Assembly (NCBI GenBank): GCA_018340375.1
Contig: JAFFJZ010000001.1
Location: forward strand, 17,626,001-17,690,000
From: Gonatopus flavifemur
Lineage: Eukaryota > Arthropoda > Insecta > Hymenoptera > Dryinidae
Reading direction: 5' to 3'
DNA length: 64,000 nt
In this document: positions 9,928 to 21,860 of the stretch, one piece after another
How positions within the stretch are numbered: position 1 is the first letter of the stretch
Layout of the letters: each line of letters begins with the position of its first letter
Notes under the pieces: model-generated
Seen by the model: the letters and a program-made list of their open reading frames with translations, nothing else
Database searches by the model: none
Told to the model about the DNA's origin: nothing
Made by a program: the position numbers and the translations under genes

Positions 9928-12299
9928 AACAGGGTCTTTCAACCCCTAAGAAAATTTCCCTCGTCCTTGGAATTTCTTTTAATTTTTGCGCATTTTTTCC
10001 TCAAAACATGGGTAAAAATGTGGAAATAGAAGAGAAAAACTTGACCACGGTGTATGTACGTTATGTTTCAAGACTTTTAAACATCTTTTTTCAACCAAAC
10101 TGTGATACCTACAACACGTGTTATATTTCAAAAACTATGTTCTTTGTGGTGTCTTCGTCCTATTTATTCACTTTATTTATTTATTTATACTTTTTTAACC
10201 GTGAATGTTTGCTCGTCGCAAAAAACTTTAAAATATCTTTTCAAATATTTTAAAATGCACGCGAACGAATAGCAACGGTCACTATCACCACCGTCATCCT
10301 CGTGGTTCAATTTTGAAAAAATGTTATTGTGATTGTGACGAGAGACAAGTGAAAAACACGTTGAAGATCGGCGAGGTCCCTTTACACCCTCATGCCGCAC
10401 TTGCTAACCAAAATCTACACGTATCATTGAAGCTTTAAGATTATATTAAAATTTTGTATCTTGAAAAAGGATCGTATCGATCCGAAACGTCGATCGGCTT
10501 TTCGAAGGAAGTAAAATAAATTCGTTCGACAAACTTGCTTGGATAGAAATTGGATCGAACTTTCGCCTACTGAATCATTGAATTCCTGCGCCAAGCACTT
10601 TCCCAACCAATTCAAACTCCTTTAAACTTCAACGATACGGCTGGCAATTCAGCAGATAAAATGCTTTGCTCTCCAGATGACACACAGGGTTTTTCTATAA
10701 TCTCTACATAATTCATATGTAAACCACACCTCATTCGTACATAAATTCAAAAGCATATTTCCTTCTTTTAAAAGCTTTTTAGATAATTTTGATCTTCGAA
10801 ATACATAATTCCAATGAAATACAACACGCCAAGAGATTAATTTTTTTCTCCTCATCGATTTATCTCTCGAATTTCTTTTTAGCATCAAGAAAAACACTAT
10901 TAGGTTCTGATTCGATCAAATCGTTTCCAAATTGTGTATCTTCTCCGCGAAGGAAAAATAAACTTAAACGGAATTATTTTTGCAAATCGTCGTCGCCCCA
11001 TCGATTACAGACGTATCAAATATATTTATAACGTATATAAAATCCTCATCATCCGAATTGAATTAGTTATAACTCTCATTAGAGACACACGTCAGTAAAT
11101 TATTTTGTGGGGATTTTAAAATAATACGCGTAACTTTACAACACACGCCCACGGTGCATGAATAAATTACCGGGAATAGCATCTAGGAGAGAAGACGAAA
11201 AGATCTTATACAAAGATGATCGAAGAAGTAGGAGAGAAGAATGGTGAGAAGATGTAAGAAGGGGTAGTGTGGACCACGAAAGGGGAGTGGGAAACAACAG
11301 GCATCGGCTACGTCGGTGGGAGTCTTGTCGCTACTTCGAACGAAACAGCACCTTAAGGGATATTATATTACCTTGTAACAATAACTTAGGTAAGGGTGTC
11401 CTCGTTTCATTTACAGTTGTTTTTTTTCTCTTCATTTCATTATGTCTGCATTTATTTTTATGATATACATAATACATACCTTCATCTATACGCGCGTAAT
11501 TTCAATTATGCGAGTTTCACGATTGGCAATACCTTTGCCTTGTACCCTGCGATATACCCTTGGGAAGTCATATCTCGCCCCTTGACACGAAAAACACAAG
11601 TGTGATGAGTGAGTGTATATTGTGTTATAATCACCAGTGTGGTCAACTTTATTACAATTACATCATTTGAAAATCATTTCAATTGACTCATCGGCGCACT
11701 TTGTTTCAGTTAATTTCGAATTTCTTAATATTTATTGCTGTAAATGCACTGAGTATTCGCTTCAAATTGGAATGTAATTTAATATCCTTGTTAGCGCAAG
11801 AACATTCCAAACATTCTAATTTTTCTTTATCTTAAACAGGCATACATAATTATATTCCATGATAAACAATTGTTGTATTTAATCGGAGATCATGTATTTG
11901 AAAATCTAAACTTCAAGAGGAATTTTGGTTAAAAATTCCTATTCATTCGTATAAAACGTGCAAAATTTCGATCTAAATATCTCGATTGAAAGAAATTCTT
12001 ACAATTATATATAATTTTCATATAATTCTATATAAACTGTACTGAATTATATATAATTTTTCCAATTCGTATTTATCGGTTTTTATTGAAATTCTGTATG
12101 TTTAATAGGAACAAATGGGATTCTTCAATTGGCGATAGCAGTTCTTTAAGATTGTAAATTCATGCTAGTTCTTTTCAAGACTAATCCTGTCAGGATGGAT
12201 CAAAAGAGCCTAGGTCTGCATATAGTATACATATATACATGTTACAAGTAAATTCAATATTGATGCAATAGCAAACTGTTTGATAACGTGAAAAATTTC

Positions 12300-12401
12300 C
12301 CCAGTAAACATAGCCGCTGGCGTTTCAAAGGGCCAGTAATGGTTTTTCACCGGGATTGCAGGACCCTCATTAAAACCAGTCAGTAATCATTGTTTATAGG
12401 G
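12300..12401. mobile_element. Short CCCAGTAAACA hairpin element
   Basis: The ends CCCAGTAAACATAG and CATTGTTTATAGGG are inverted, with CTGG motifs inside. Flanks TC and TT are not an exact duplication. It resembles the CCC-ended elements elsewhere in the window. Confidence 0.45.
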
Positions 12402-14854
12402 TTGCAGATAATTATTTAAAATCAAAGTCCAGGATTTTCTCCATCAAAACAATAAATTCTGTCACGAATAAGGTGTAAATAATAAATATAAAGTCGATTA
12501 AATAATTTGAAGATCTATTTGAAATCGTTGGAAAAATATGTCACGAATGCACGTTCAACGTGTTGGCATCGTTGTCTCGCCTCGGTGAAAGAAACATTCC
12601 TATATTGCAATCTACAACCACATCGAAATTATGCGTAGCCCTACCGCTTTGTCATAAGAGTATGTTTCAAACGGGGGCGTATCTACTTTTAATAGCTCTT
12701 TCTATTTCGATTAATAATAGCATCTAGAGAGCCAATCGTGTTAATTGTGAACTACATATCGTGATGGTGATGTATATATGCAGTCAGACGTGTGAAGTTA
12801 AACTAGAATACGTTTAATATGCTTCATTGACTTGAAAAGATAATCAAGTGTAATTGAAAAGCTTGCGAATGAGGTCTCTGCAGGTGAAAACAAATCTAAA
12901 TCATACGCAATTAAACCACTTTGGATATCATCTTGTTTCACGGAGTCATGATGAATGAAACAATGCATTATTTTGCTTGTTATTTATTATTAATCGAATC
13001 ATCTCAGCTGAAATTCAACTGAGTTACCAGCAACGGAGCTGGTTCATTTGCAATTAAATTCAACTTTTTTTTGAAACTTGAAGAAAAAATTCCTGTTTTC
13101 TTGATCCAAAAGAATATTCTAAATTATCCACTATTATAAAGTTTCCTCCCATCTAGTGCACGAAATAATATATTTTGAGGGAAAATATTGTCTTTCTCTT
13201 ATTTTAGAATGGTTACCCTAAACTCGATCACCTAAAGAACTTAGCTTTTCAGAATATAATGTTACTGCAATCGAACCTCCAAATGAATTGATCAATTATT
13301 CATTCATTAACGATGAACAATTTTCCTTTGACTGAATCCGATGAAATTTAGTAACAGCGATAAGTAGTACACATTAATTTCTCAAATTAAGTGTCATTAG
13401 AGAACAGAGTTAAAATACTCACGCAATTAAGAGGTGTTTGAATCTTAATTTACTGAATGATTAGATGAATAATAAGATGGGACGAACATAATGTCACCAA
13501 GTATAAATAAACTGAACTCATCGGAATTATTCTAACATACAAGTGACATGTCAACAGAGATATTTGCTTTATTAATGGAATTGAATTAGTCCGATGATTC
13601 AAAAATAGTGACGTGAAAGCTGAAGGTTCTGACATGTAAAGTATAAATATAAATTTTGTACATTGCAATTACAAGACAAGCGAATGTATATTCCCACCTA
13701 AGAGACCGTGAGTCAGATCTTAAAACAGTTGGCATCGTTCAGATAACTCGTTAAACGTCTGGCATGAAATTATAAAACCGTTTTTCCTACTATCTTTGTT
13801 CGTGTGGGAATTATCTAAAAATCACAATACTCCTCAACAAAAGCCTGTGAATTATTACTTGAATCATTTTGAGGTGATGAGTGACAACTCAGTGATTAAT
13901 ACGTGTGTTTATTCGCACCGAAACGATACATTCAGGGCTTATAATTCGGCTTTATTGTTTCATACTGATATCTCGGAGAAAAAATATGCGTTTTGTCAAC
14001 CAGCGCTATGCTTGATTTAGAATTTCGAAAGTTTGTGTAAAATATGACTTTTCATTCGAACTAGGAAGGCATTCGATTTTTTGAATATTTGAAAATCAAA
14101 GATGATTCGTTAATTTGTATTGAAAAGACCTGTTGAATCTCGCCAAATCTCATTGAAATTTAATCATTTGTCAGTTTTATGAATTCCTTTCACTAGAGAA
14201 AAGTTAAACATCTACAGAGTCGTTTTTGAAAAAGATAACATCGCTCATTTGAAAGTAATTGATCACGAAGCCGCGACACACGCGTATTTGAATGATGGAT
14301 TGGGATTCGGGAACAATGCAGTTTTACACGTTTACACGTTACGTCAACAGATCATTATGATTGAGTAATAGATAAGCCCATTTCACACGACTTTGCCATC
14401 ATTATGATGTATACCTATTCGAATCAGAGATGTACGCGCATCGATTCTAAAGTGAATGATCTAACGAAGCGAATGACCGTAGTAAAAACGACTCATATAT
14501 GGTGCATTTATGATCCGCATGTATTTTTGGAGGAGAGAATATCATAGTAAGCAGGAAAGTGTCAATTTTCATTTGAGTATAAACAATGTATAACATTTTC
14601 AAGGGATTTTTTCGAAATACTCTGAAAGATATATTCCTTCAAAATGTCTTGAGATTCTCTTGAGGTATTCAAACTTTTGTATAAAATGAGACATATTTTA
14701 GAGTGTGTCAAAGTATTGTTCTAAAAATGTTTACTTTGTTTATAATAAAAATTGATGAAAATACTATGCCGATAAATCACAGGGTACAAGGCTTCCTCGA
14801 CTGTCTTGATTGAATCAAATTTTTCTATGCAAAAATCTGACAGACCCATGTGAA

Positions 14855-14940
14855 CAAATTTTCAAAATTATATATAATTTATATAGAATTTGTATATAAT
14901 TATGTATAAATTATATATAATTCTGAAAATTTTTCCACAT
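14855..14940. repeat. AT-rich hairpin repeat (ATTATATATAATT type)
   Basis: CATGTGAACAAATTTTCAAAA and TTCTGAAAATTTTTCCACATG are inverted around a TATATAATT core. Related copies or fragments occur at about 35140-35255, 41625-41650 and 56597-56690. Confidence 0.6.
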
Positions 14941-15239
14941 GAGAGGCTTTTTTTTTAGAGATTATAAGAGTGTTTTTCATTCTTCTTTAGACAAATAGAA
15001 ATTGCGTTTTGAAAAAAATTCTGATAAAACTGTAACAAATATTTGACATTTGTCTCATCACTCACAAAATTTGGAATTCTATACACACATTCATGTGCTA
15101 TGTTTAAACCCCAAGGAAACACACACTTCTTGAGGTCAAGTGTACGTCCATTGTAGGTAAATTTATGTTCATGGAATGTGCAATAAACCTTCAAGTGTCC
15201 GGACGTTGAATATACACCTCTATTGAACATTCCCTGAAC

Positions 15240-15380
15240 TAGGGGTGGACGATATTTTAACAGTATCGATATTTTCATACAATTTGTATAAAATTTCGAT
15301 TGATATTTTATGAAATTCGATACAGACTCGCGAAATTTTTTATAAAAATATCGATGCTGTCAAAACATCGCTTATCCCTA
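15240..15380. mobile_element. hAT-type MITE with 8 bp target duplication
   Basis: The ends TAGGGGTGGACGATATTTT and (reverse complement of the right) TAGGGATAAGCGATGTTTT match the hAT terminal style. CCCTGAAC lies on both sides (15232-15239 and 15381-15388), an exact 8 bp duplication typical of hAT transposons. The 141 bp interior is AT-rich and non-coding. The host sequence resembles a piece of the GAACGTTC foldback element (TTCATGTTCTCTT). Confidence 0.92.
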
Positions 15381-15747
15381 CCCTGAACCTTCATGTTCTC
15401 TTGGGGGAGGAGTGTTTGAAAAATTTTTAATCATTTTCCAATAGTCAGAAAAATATTGAAAATTCATCAGAGTTTTGTCAGAATGTTTGCAGAGCGCAGT
15501 TTCGTTCCTGTTTGTGTGATAAAAAAAATTTTTAAACTTTCATAAATCCTCAAAGAAAGTTCATACAAAATGTTCCAAATTGATTACATTTTTTACAAAA
15601 ATTTTTCAGAATTTGTCAGTTTTGTAGATCTTTGCCAAGAAAATTCTATAATTTTGAAAAAAAAAATGTCTTTCACTAATATCTCAAACTCTATCGATTC
15701 CCATGAAGTTCATATGATATTACAAGGTAAGCATTGAAACATGGTAT

Positions 15748-15971
15748 CCCGTACAGCACAACTACTGGTCCTCCACTTAGGACTTCAATGGAATATAGGT
15801 GGAGAATTGATGGAAGAATGAGAGCCCTGGAAATAAGGGAGAGTCTCTTTCAGCCCTCCGTTGCTTCAACAGAGACTCTCCCTTATTTCCACGGCTCTCA
15901 TTCCTCCATCAATTCTCCACGGCCATTCGACCGAAGTCCTAAATGAAGGATCGGTGGTTGTGTTATACTCA
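15748..15971. mobile_element. CCCGTACAGCACAAC palindromic element
   Basis: The arms from CCCGTACAGCACAACTACTGG to a decayed right end GTGTTATAC are inverted, including AGACTCTCCCTTATTTCCA and its complement around a 30-base loop at 15850-15870. AT flanks both sides (15746-15747, 15972-15973). Confidence 0.7.
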
Positions 15972-16224
15972 ATGGGTTTTATTACAATTAATTGGTTGGA
16001 AGATAAGATATAGGAATTCACAAGAAAAAACATTTTTGCCATATTTGTTTTTGAAACTAAAGTGAAAACAGCATGACTTTGTTCCATAATTGTGTACAAA
16101 ATTTCAACCCAATCGCACGATTATAATCGAAATTATTCGCATTATCGCAGCATTAAAAAAAACTCAAAATTTCTCAATTTTTATTTGCGTAAAATTGATG
16201 TTAGACGATCGTTTCCTGATGAAT

Positions 16225-16641
16225 TATGGAGATACTATAGCGTATCGACTGAATAAACTTTTTCCTCGGTGAAAATTTAGTGAACTGAATTCATGAAGAC
16301 TTCAAACTTTCCCTGCTTAAAGAATCTCATTGAACCGATTGATTCTCATTGATTCCGATGCAGAAAACCGTTTCAAACCCATTAAAAATTGATTCCCAAT
16401 AGGTTTGAATCAGTTTTCTGCATCGGAATCAATGAGATTCTCTAACTTGGGTTTTCATAAATTCAGTTCAGAGATTTCTTACTGACAGAATGTTTACTCA
16501 GTCGATACGCTGGTACTCATTAGCGTGGTCTACGAGCACGGGCACCACCTTTTGTCTTTCACTCATCTAAGCTATAAGTTTGAATAGAGGGAACAGAGAT
16601 AGACACAATTCCTGGCCACGCTAATGCTGGGACCCCCTTAA
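16225..16641. mobile_element. Palindromic TTAA-type element related to 6212-6595
   Basis: The left arm GCGTATCGACTGAATAAAC with CTGAATTCATGAA is inverted as TTCATAAATTCAGTTCAGAG through GTTTACTCAGTCGATACGC. The segment CATTGATTCCGATGCAGAAAA and its complement lie near the centre. The right part has CATTAGCGTGG/CCACGCTAATG arms and ends GGGACCCCCTTAA, so the boundary is TTAA at 16638-16641. The left boundary has decayed. Confidence 0.65.
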
Positions 16642-16660
16642 GTGTACTCACAGTTATATT

Positions 16661-16886
16661 CCACATAGCATAAAAATTTTCAAAAGATATTTCAAGATAT
16701 TTTGTATTCTAAAACATATCTTATAGTAGTATTCTAAAATATATTTTATCGGACAGAATCAGAAAAATTTAAGAACTCCGACATTGTTGAAAAACAATAG
16801 ATTGTGTCCAACACGACATCTTTTAAAATATACTATAAGATTTCTTTTAGAATAATTGTGTTGTCAAAATATTGGTGCTATGTAGG
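16661..16886. mobile_element. CCACATAGCA palindromic MITE
   Basis: The inverted ends CCACATAGCA and TGCTATGTAGG bound arms with TTCTAAAATATATTTTAT and TTTTAAAATATACTATAAG. Non-coding. Confidence 0.6.
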
Positions 16887-17038
16887 CTGTTATTGAATTC
16901 ACCGGGAATACATCCTGGTTAAAACAATCTTTCGAATCTGACAATGAAATTTCATGAGATTTGATCAGAACATTGTCTGAATTTCAATGAGATTTGGTGA
17001 GAATCAATGGGTTCTTTTAACCGGGACAGAGAAAGCAT

Positions 17039-17272
17039 CACTGTAAAAAAAAATCTGTCTCAAATTTCATAAAAATATTATGAGACTTTTCAAGGATTTT
17101 TGTCTTAATTTTAATAAGATATTCGTAAATTTAATAACCAATTCCTTAAATTTCAATAAAAAATTCTAAAATTTCATAACTCATATTAAATTTAAGAAAT
17201 TGATTGAACATAATATGGGATATTAGATGTCACAAAAAATTCTCTATTAAATTCAAGAATTTTTCAACAGTG
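17039..17272. mobile_element. CACTGTAAAAAAAAA MITE, copy 2
   Basis: CACTGTAAAAAAAAATCT and GAATTTTTCAACAGTG are inverted; AT lies on both sides (17037-17038, 17273-17274). The interior repeats TAAATTTAAGAA-type blocks in both orientations. Confidence 0.75.
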
Positions 17273-17431
17273 ATGCTTTTGAAAGAATTTGCAAATATGA
17301 CCGATTCCAACAAACTTTTTTCTCAACCTACACTTGGTCACTCAATCCATTTGCATGAAGTGCATATGGAACTATTATGGGATCATTATTTAATAGCACA
17401 AGTTTCATTGTAATCAAATGATCAAAAGAGC

Positions 17432-17550
17432 CTCATGTTCCAAAATCTTACCCTCATACTCTGGAGTACCAGCTTTCTTTTTTTTTTGTACCAATTGAAG
17501 AGAGCTACACTGATATTCCAGAGTACGAGGGCAAGGTTTTGGAACATGAA
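17432..17550. repeat. Short perfect-arm hairpin
   Basis: CATGTTCCAAAATCTTACCC with CATACTCTGGA is inverted as TCCAGAGTACGAGGG with CAAGGTTTTGGAACATG. A poly-T stretch sits in the loop. The open frames over it read the same palindrome on both strands. Confidence 0.7.
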
Positions 17551-17727
17551 CCACGGGATATGGGCGATCATAAAAATGTTCTTTTTTGGTAGGGTATGTT
17601 TTAAGCATGGATCTAAGAATACTCTGGATGGTGTCTAAAGCTCCACTTTAGACGAGGGGTGTCTCCGTACAGATGGAAGGGGAATCAGGCGATCGCCATA
17701 TTGAGTTACAAATTAACACATTGATCA

Positions 17728-18088
17728 CCCATACAGCACCACAGATTTCAGTGACGTCTCATTTACATTTCAATCTTTCACCTTCATTACAACTAAGTAT
17801 ACTTTCACAGAAATATATCAAAAATCTGTCAATTGAAATGTTACCTACTTGCAATATCTCAAATATATTACGAGAGAAACATTACAGTGAAATATTTTAT
17901 AAATATTCTTGTAACATTGCAGAAATAATTCAGCAACATTGCATTGAGATGTAAGATTAGCGGACTTTGCAATATTTCTGCAGGGACTCTGAAACCTCAG
18001 TGTCACATACAGCAATCTCATAGGAATATTTCAATGTTTCAAATGTTAGATTTATGCAATCTTAATGGACTCCTTGGTGCTGTATTGT
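17728..18088. mobile_element. CCCATACAGCACC MITE
   Basis: The ends CCCATACAGCACCA and TTGGTGCTGTATTGT are inverted, with CA on both sides (17726-17727, 18089-18090). The interior has inverted ATTTCA/TGAAAT and ACATTGCA blocks. It is nested in the foldback 17663-18193. Confidence 0.75.
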
Positions 18089-18122
18089 CAGAGAAAGATC
18101 GTCGCATATCGACAAGAGAGAT

Positions 18123-18142
18123 AGAGAGAGAGAGAGAGAGAG
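18123..18142. repeat. (GA)n microsatellite
   Basis: About ten GA dinucleotides in a row, between the nested MITE and the right arm of its host foldback. Confidence 0.9.
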
Positions 18143-18355
18143 CAATATTGCCACTCAATATGGCGACCTGATCCCCTTTCCGTCTGTATGGAGAAGATCT
18201 TGAGATCCATGATTTTAAGTGTCAACTTTGACCCAAAAGCTAGTTCTCCAGAAAGTGGTTAGTCGTGGAACCAAAGAACGATGAGTTCTTAAAAAATTAC
18301 TCAATTTTCAGTCAAATGTTTTCCTTTGGTCATTACGTGAGTTGAAGTATAATAA

Positions 18356-18862
18356 CCCTCGTGAAAATGGAAGCGGGAAAGAAGAGTGAACCAAGCGTAT
18401 GCTAGAAGGTAACAAAAACGTCAATGAAAAGTATATAGAACTTGAATGGAAAGGATGCAAAGAGTATGCGAAGCGGGAGTTGAAACAAAAGAAGCATATA
18501 AAATTCAAGAAATGTAATTTAAAAAATTGAACTCCTTAGCGAGAATCGAACCGGGGACTTTTAACATGGTAGTCGAGGGTCTTATCTACTTAGCCATTGA
18601 TCGTCGTTGGGATTTATCGCATAAAGATATTATTTAAAATCAGAATAGGTATGATTCGCATACGTTTAATATAACTCACTATTACTTAACATGAAGAGTG
18701 TGTGAAACGGGATCGAAAGTTTATGAAGCGTATATGAAACGTATGATTTCATTACTTCACAGTAAGGAGGTATTACACGTTTCATGGAGAGGGAATTGAA
18801 ACATTTTTCGCTTCGTATACGCTTCCTCCGCGCTTTGTGTATACGCTTCAGTTTCACCAGGA
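18356..18862. mobile_element. CCCTCGTGAAAATGG element with tRNA-like module
   Basis: The inverted ends CCCTCGTGAAAATGG and TTTCACCAGGA are flanked by AA on both sides. It is the same family as 6027-6925, seen in the opposite orientation. A tRNA-like stretch on the minus strand (about 18603-18540) has an A-box-like TGGCTAAGTAG and a B box GGTTCGATTCTCGCT. Confidence 0.75.
18540..18603 (-). repeat. tRNA-like module, second copy
   Basis: Read on the minus strand: ATGGCTAAGTAGATAAGACC, then a CTCGACTACCATG stretch and GGTTCGATTCTCGCTAAGG. This matches the module at 6669-6735. It probably marks a SINE captured by this element family rather than a working tRNA. Confidence 0.5.
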
Positions 18863-19547
18863 AAATTGAAGTATGTTCCTTTTTTTTATCTCATTTTTGT
18901 TTGGAAGTATTCAAGGTTTTGATTAGTTCTAGGTTTTACTTAGGAAATTCTCTGATTTTTGGCCACACCTCTTCTCACGTATCCAGTTCTTTTGAATGAA
19001 TTAGGTTGAAGTTAGGAAAAAAGGTTTCCTTGAATATTAGGTGGCTAGGAAATTCAATTACTTTAAATAAAAATTTAGTTGAACAAAATAAATTTTATTT
19101 GTCACAGCTAAATCCTTTCTTCTCATTGAATAGACTGCTTTGTTCATATTCCAGACAGTCAGACTTTTGTTATTGCGTTATACTTTTGTTATTTAGTTTA
19201 TGCCAGCTAAAATTTAGCTGATTGCGAGTCGTTGGCAGATCGATAGATATCGTGGCAGACAGAGAGACACGGAACTGAATTTGTTCCCTGAGTTCGGACC
19301 TACACAGCACATCAGTTCAGAAAGAGTTCATAAAAAATTCATTTTGAATTATGAGAATTCAATATCTTATATCATTGCCCAGAACTAGATGTTGTGCGTT
19401 ATGGTCATCTTATCCTGTTTTTCCAGTAGTTGATGAGATTATGTAAGCACTTACACGTTAAAAGAGTGTAAATGATAATAACAATGATCGATCAATTTTG
19501 ATCCGATTCGTCTCGGTCTCCTTTATATCTATTTTTATCCGTTTCTA

Positions 19548-20066
19548 CACGGAGAAAAATGCAGCTCGAAAGGATAGTCATCTTTAATATAAAATTGGAG
19601 AATATTTCTTAAAATCTGAGAATATTTCTTAAAATCTGAGAATTTTTCTTAAGTTCGTAATGAACATAAAACGGTTCAGATTTCTCTTGAATATTACTCG
19701 AAAAATTATCAATACTTAACAAATCATAAAAACAAACATGAAGTTTCCAAATGTCGCGCATGAAATTTTACAAAGTGAATAACCAAATTTTGGAATCTTA
19801 TTTTCAAATTACAGAATTTTGTTATTCACTTTGTAAAATTTCATGCGCGACATTTGGAAACTTCATATTTGTTTTTATGATTTCTTAAGTATTGATAATT
19901 TTTCATTGTTTCTCGAGTAATATTCAAGAGAAATCTGAACCGTTGTATGTTCATTACGAACTTAAGAAAAATTCTTAGATTTTGAGAAATATTCTCAGAT
20001 TTTAAGAAATATTCTCCAATTTTCTATTAAAGATTACTATCTTTTCGAGCTGCATTTTTCTCCGTG
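19548..20066. mobile_element. CACGGAGAAAAAT palindromic element
   Basis: Arms of about 230 bp are near-perfect inverted repeats, from CACGGAGAAAAATGCAGCTCG to CGAGCTGCATTTTTCTCCGTG. TA flanks both sides. The central region carries AAATGTCGCGCATGAAATTT and its complement. Its high arm identity suggests recent activity or gene conversion. Confidence 0.85.
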
Positions 20067-20462
20067 TATGTGAGTTTTGGTCCTTTCGATCATAATGCGA
20101 AAGATAATTGTACAATATACCACCAAAAATAATGGCAACAAGGTTTCTTGGGTGGGAACTTTTTACCTTGATTTGGTGGAGTTTTCCTTCGCTCTTAAAA
20201 AATTTCCATCTCCAGAAGATAGAAAAGTTTCTCGAAGTGACTCAGTTTCTCTGTTTCCTGATGGTTGAATACTGATTCGGAATGGTCTTGATGTGTTAAA
20301 TGCGAAACCAATGTGGCTTTCATATAAAAATGTATATAATTGACAAATTTCATGTGTAAAAAGTAATAAGCATACAGCCAATCTAATGAATTTGACATTA
20401 TTCTCGTATTCGGCACTCCAAAATTACTTCGAATCGATTCTCAACTCTTAGACTATTGACCA

Positions 20463-21116
20463 CCCGTGAAAAAATCGTTCAGGTTTGATTAGGCGTGTGC
20501 AGGCCTAATCATGGACATTTTTCGGTAAGATTATTCGTCTTCAATACTGACTGCACGTAATTGGGCCTGACTACGCCTGGTCGTTCATTTTTTAGCACTT
20601 TCATCACTAAAAAGACTTCAATTTTGTACCCACGTGGAGATCCCATAATCAAGCTTAAACACCAGCGATCATGAATGACAAACCATTCTCGCTCGTGATC
20701 ATGCGAAATTTCACCAACTGAGGAATATTCATACAAAACGACTCTGTTTTGATTTTTCTATCACAAATACACATGCTTGATCATGCTAAATCGGCCCCAA
20801 ACGCAGGCGCGTACACCTGATCACGCATGATCAAACCTGGAAACTGTAAATTAGAAAATGGGAGCTGCATAAGCACAATAAGTAGAAATGATTAACAATA
20901 AATTAGTGTTTGATAACATTATTAAAGTTTCATTCCTTACAAAGAACTTATTGATTCTGTATGAATTTCTCATGTACAATGGAGCATAATAAAGCGTGAT
21001 TGAGCATGATCAGTCCTCATCACGTGGGTACAAAATTGAGGCCTGATCACGACTGATCACGCCCGATGAATAAAGCCTGTTCAGGCGTGAATAAGCGTGG
21101 ACAATTTTTTCACGGG
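20463..21116. mobile_element. CCCGTGAAAAAAT element rich in TGATCA-type motifs
   Basis: The inverted ends CCCGTGAAAAAATCG and CAATTTTTTCACGGG are flanked by CA on both sides (20461-20462, 21117-21118). Inside, GTACCCACGTGG and CACGTGGGTAC are inverted, and many GTGATCA/CATGATCA/TGATCACG variants recur on both strands. Confidence 0.8.
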
Positions 21117-21860
21117 CAGTAATACCATCGATCAGTGATAAAATGATTGACGTTTCTCAATACTTTAAACAATTGCCCAAAATTTGATCGAATAAATCAT
21201 CCTAAGCGAAGTTTTGATCCAACAAATGGAAATCTTGTATTCAGATATATTTATTACTCGCTTAACATTCATTCTTCTCAAGGTTAAGTTTATATTGAAA
21301 TGTTGTCATTCGCATAACGTATAGGTATAGATTGAAATTTATTTGAATTTTAAAAGTTCAAAGAGAAACGCAAGATTCTATTTGTTCTTGTAATGTATTT
21401 TAGTCAATGATCCATGACATTGGGTTTCATCAAGGTGAACAAATATATATTGGGAGTTATAAGAAATTATGAGTACAACATTGATACTTTTTCGTAAGAG
21501 CCAGAAAGAACAACGTGTATCCATTATTATTTTCAAAACCGATTTGTAATTCGCTTTTACTCTGATTTTACCAGAATAACATTACGTTTGCGTGAGCGAA
21601 AACATGTTTATCTTTCAAGATTGATGCATCACTCTTTTCTTTCTTATTCTCTGCTTTTCAAATCAACTTCATGTAGAAGATTATATGCAATGGATGTCAA
21701 GGGTTCATTTGAATGTCATGGATCCTGATTTCAAGAACTTGGATTACTGAATTTCTTTATGCTTAAGGAGCGAAGCATTTATGAACGAATTGAAATCTTA
21801 TATTGTTTGACTAGGCATTGATTAATTTGATGGATTGTTTGTTCGTTTTCGAAAGTGCAA

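Larger units (their letters stand above)
9928..15231. other. Gene-poor interval without a supported gene
   Basis: Short open frames here lack codon-like composition or splice context. A purine-rich, GC-richer patch at about 11170-11391 ends in a good donor (AACTTAG followed by GTAAGGGTG) and could be a non-coding first exon on the plus strand, but nothing links it to a gene. A 102 bp hairpin at 12300-12401 has the ends CCCAGTAAACA and TGTTTATAGGG. A small AT-rich hairpin lies at 14855-14940. Confidence 0.5.
17663..18193. mobile_element. Outer foldback element around 17728-18088
   Basis: CTCCGTACAGATGGAAGGGG with ATCGCCATATTGAGT on the left is inverted as ACTCAATATGGCGACCTGAT with CCCCTTTCCGTCTGTATGGAG on the right. 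The element 17728-18088 and a GA microsatellite lie between. Confidence 0.7.

Noticed and set aside
18120..18142. CRISPR-like or other spaced repeat array
   Set aside because: Only a plain GA microsatellite; no spaced identical repeats were seen anywhere, as expected for eukaryotic DNA.
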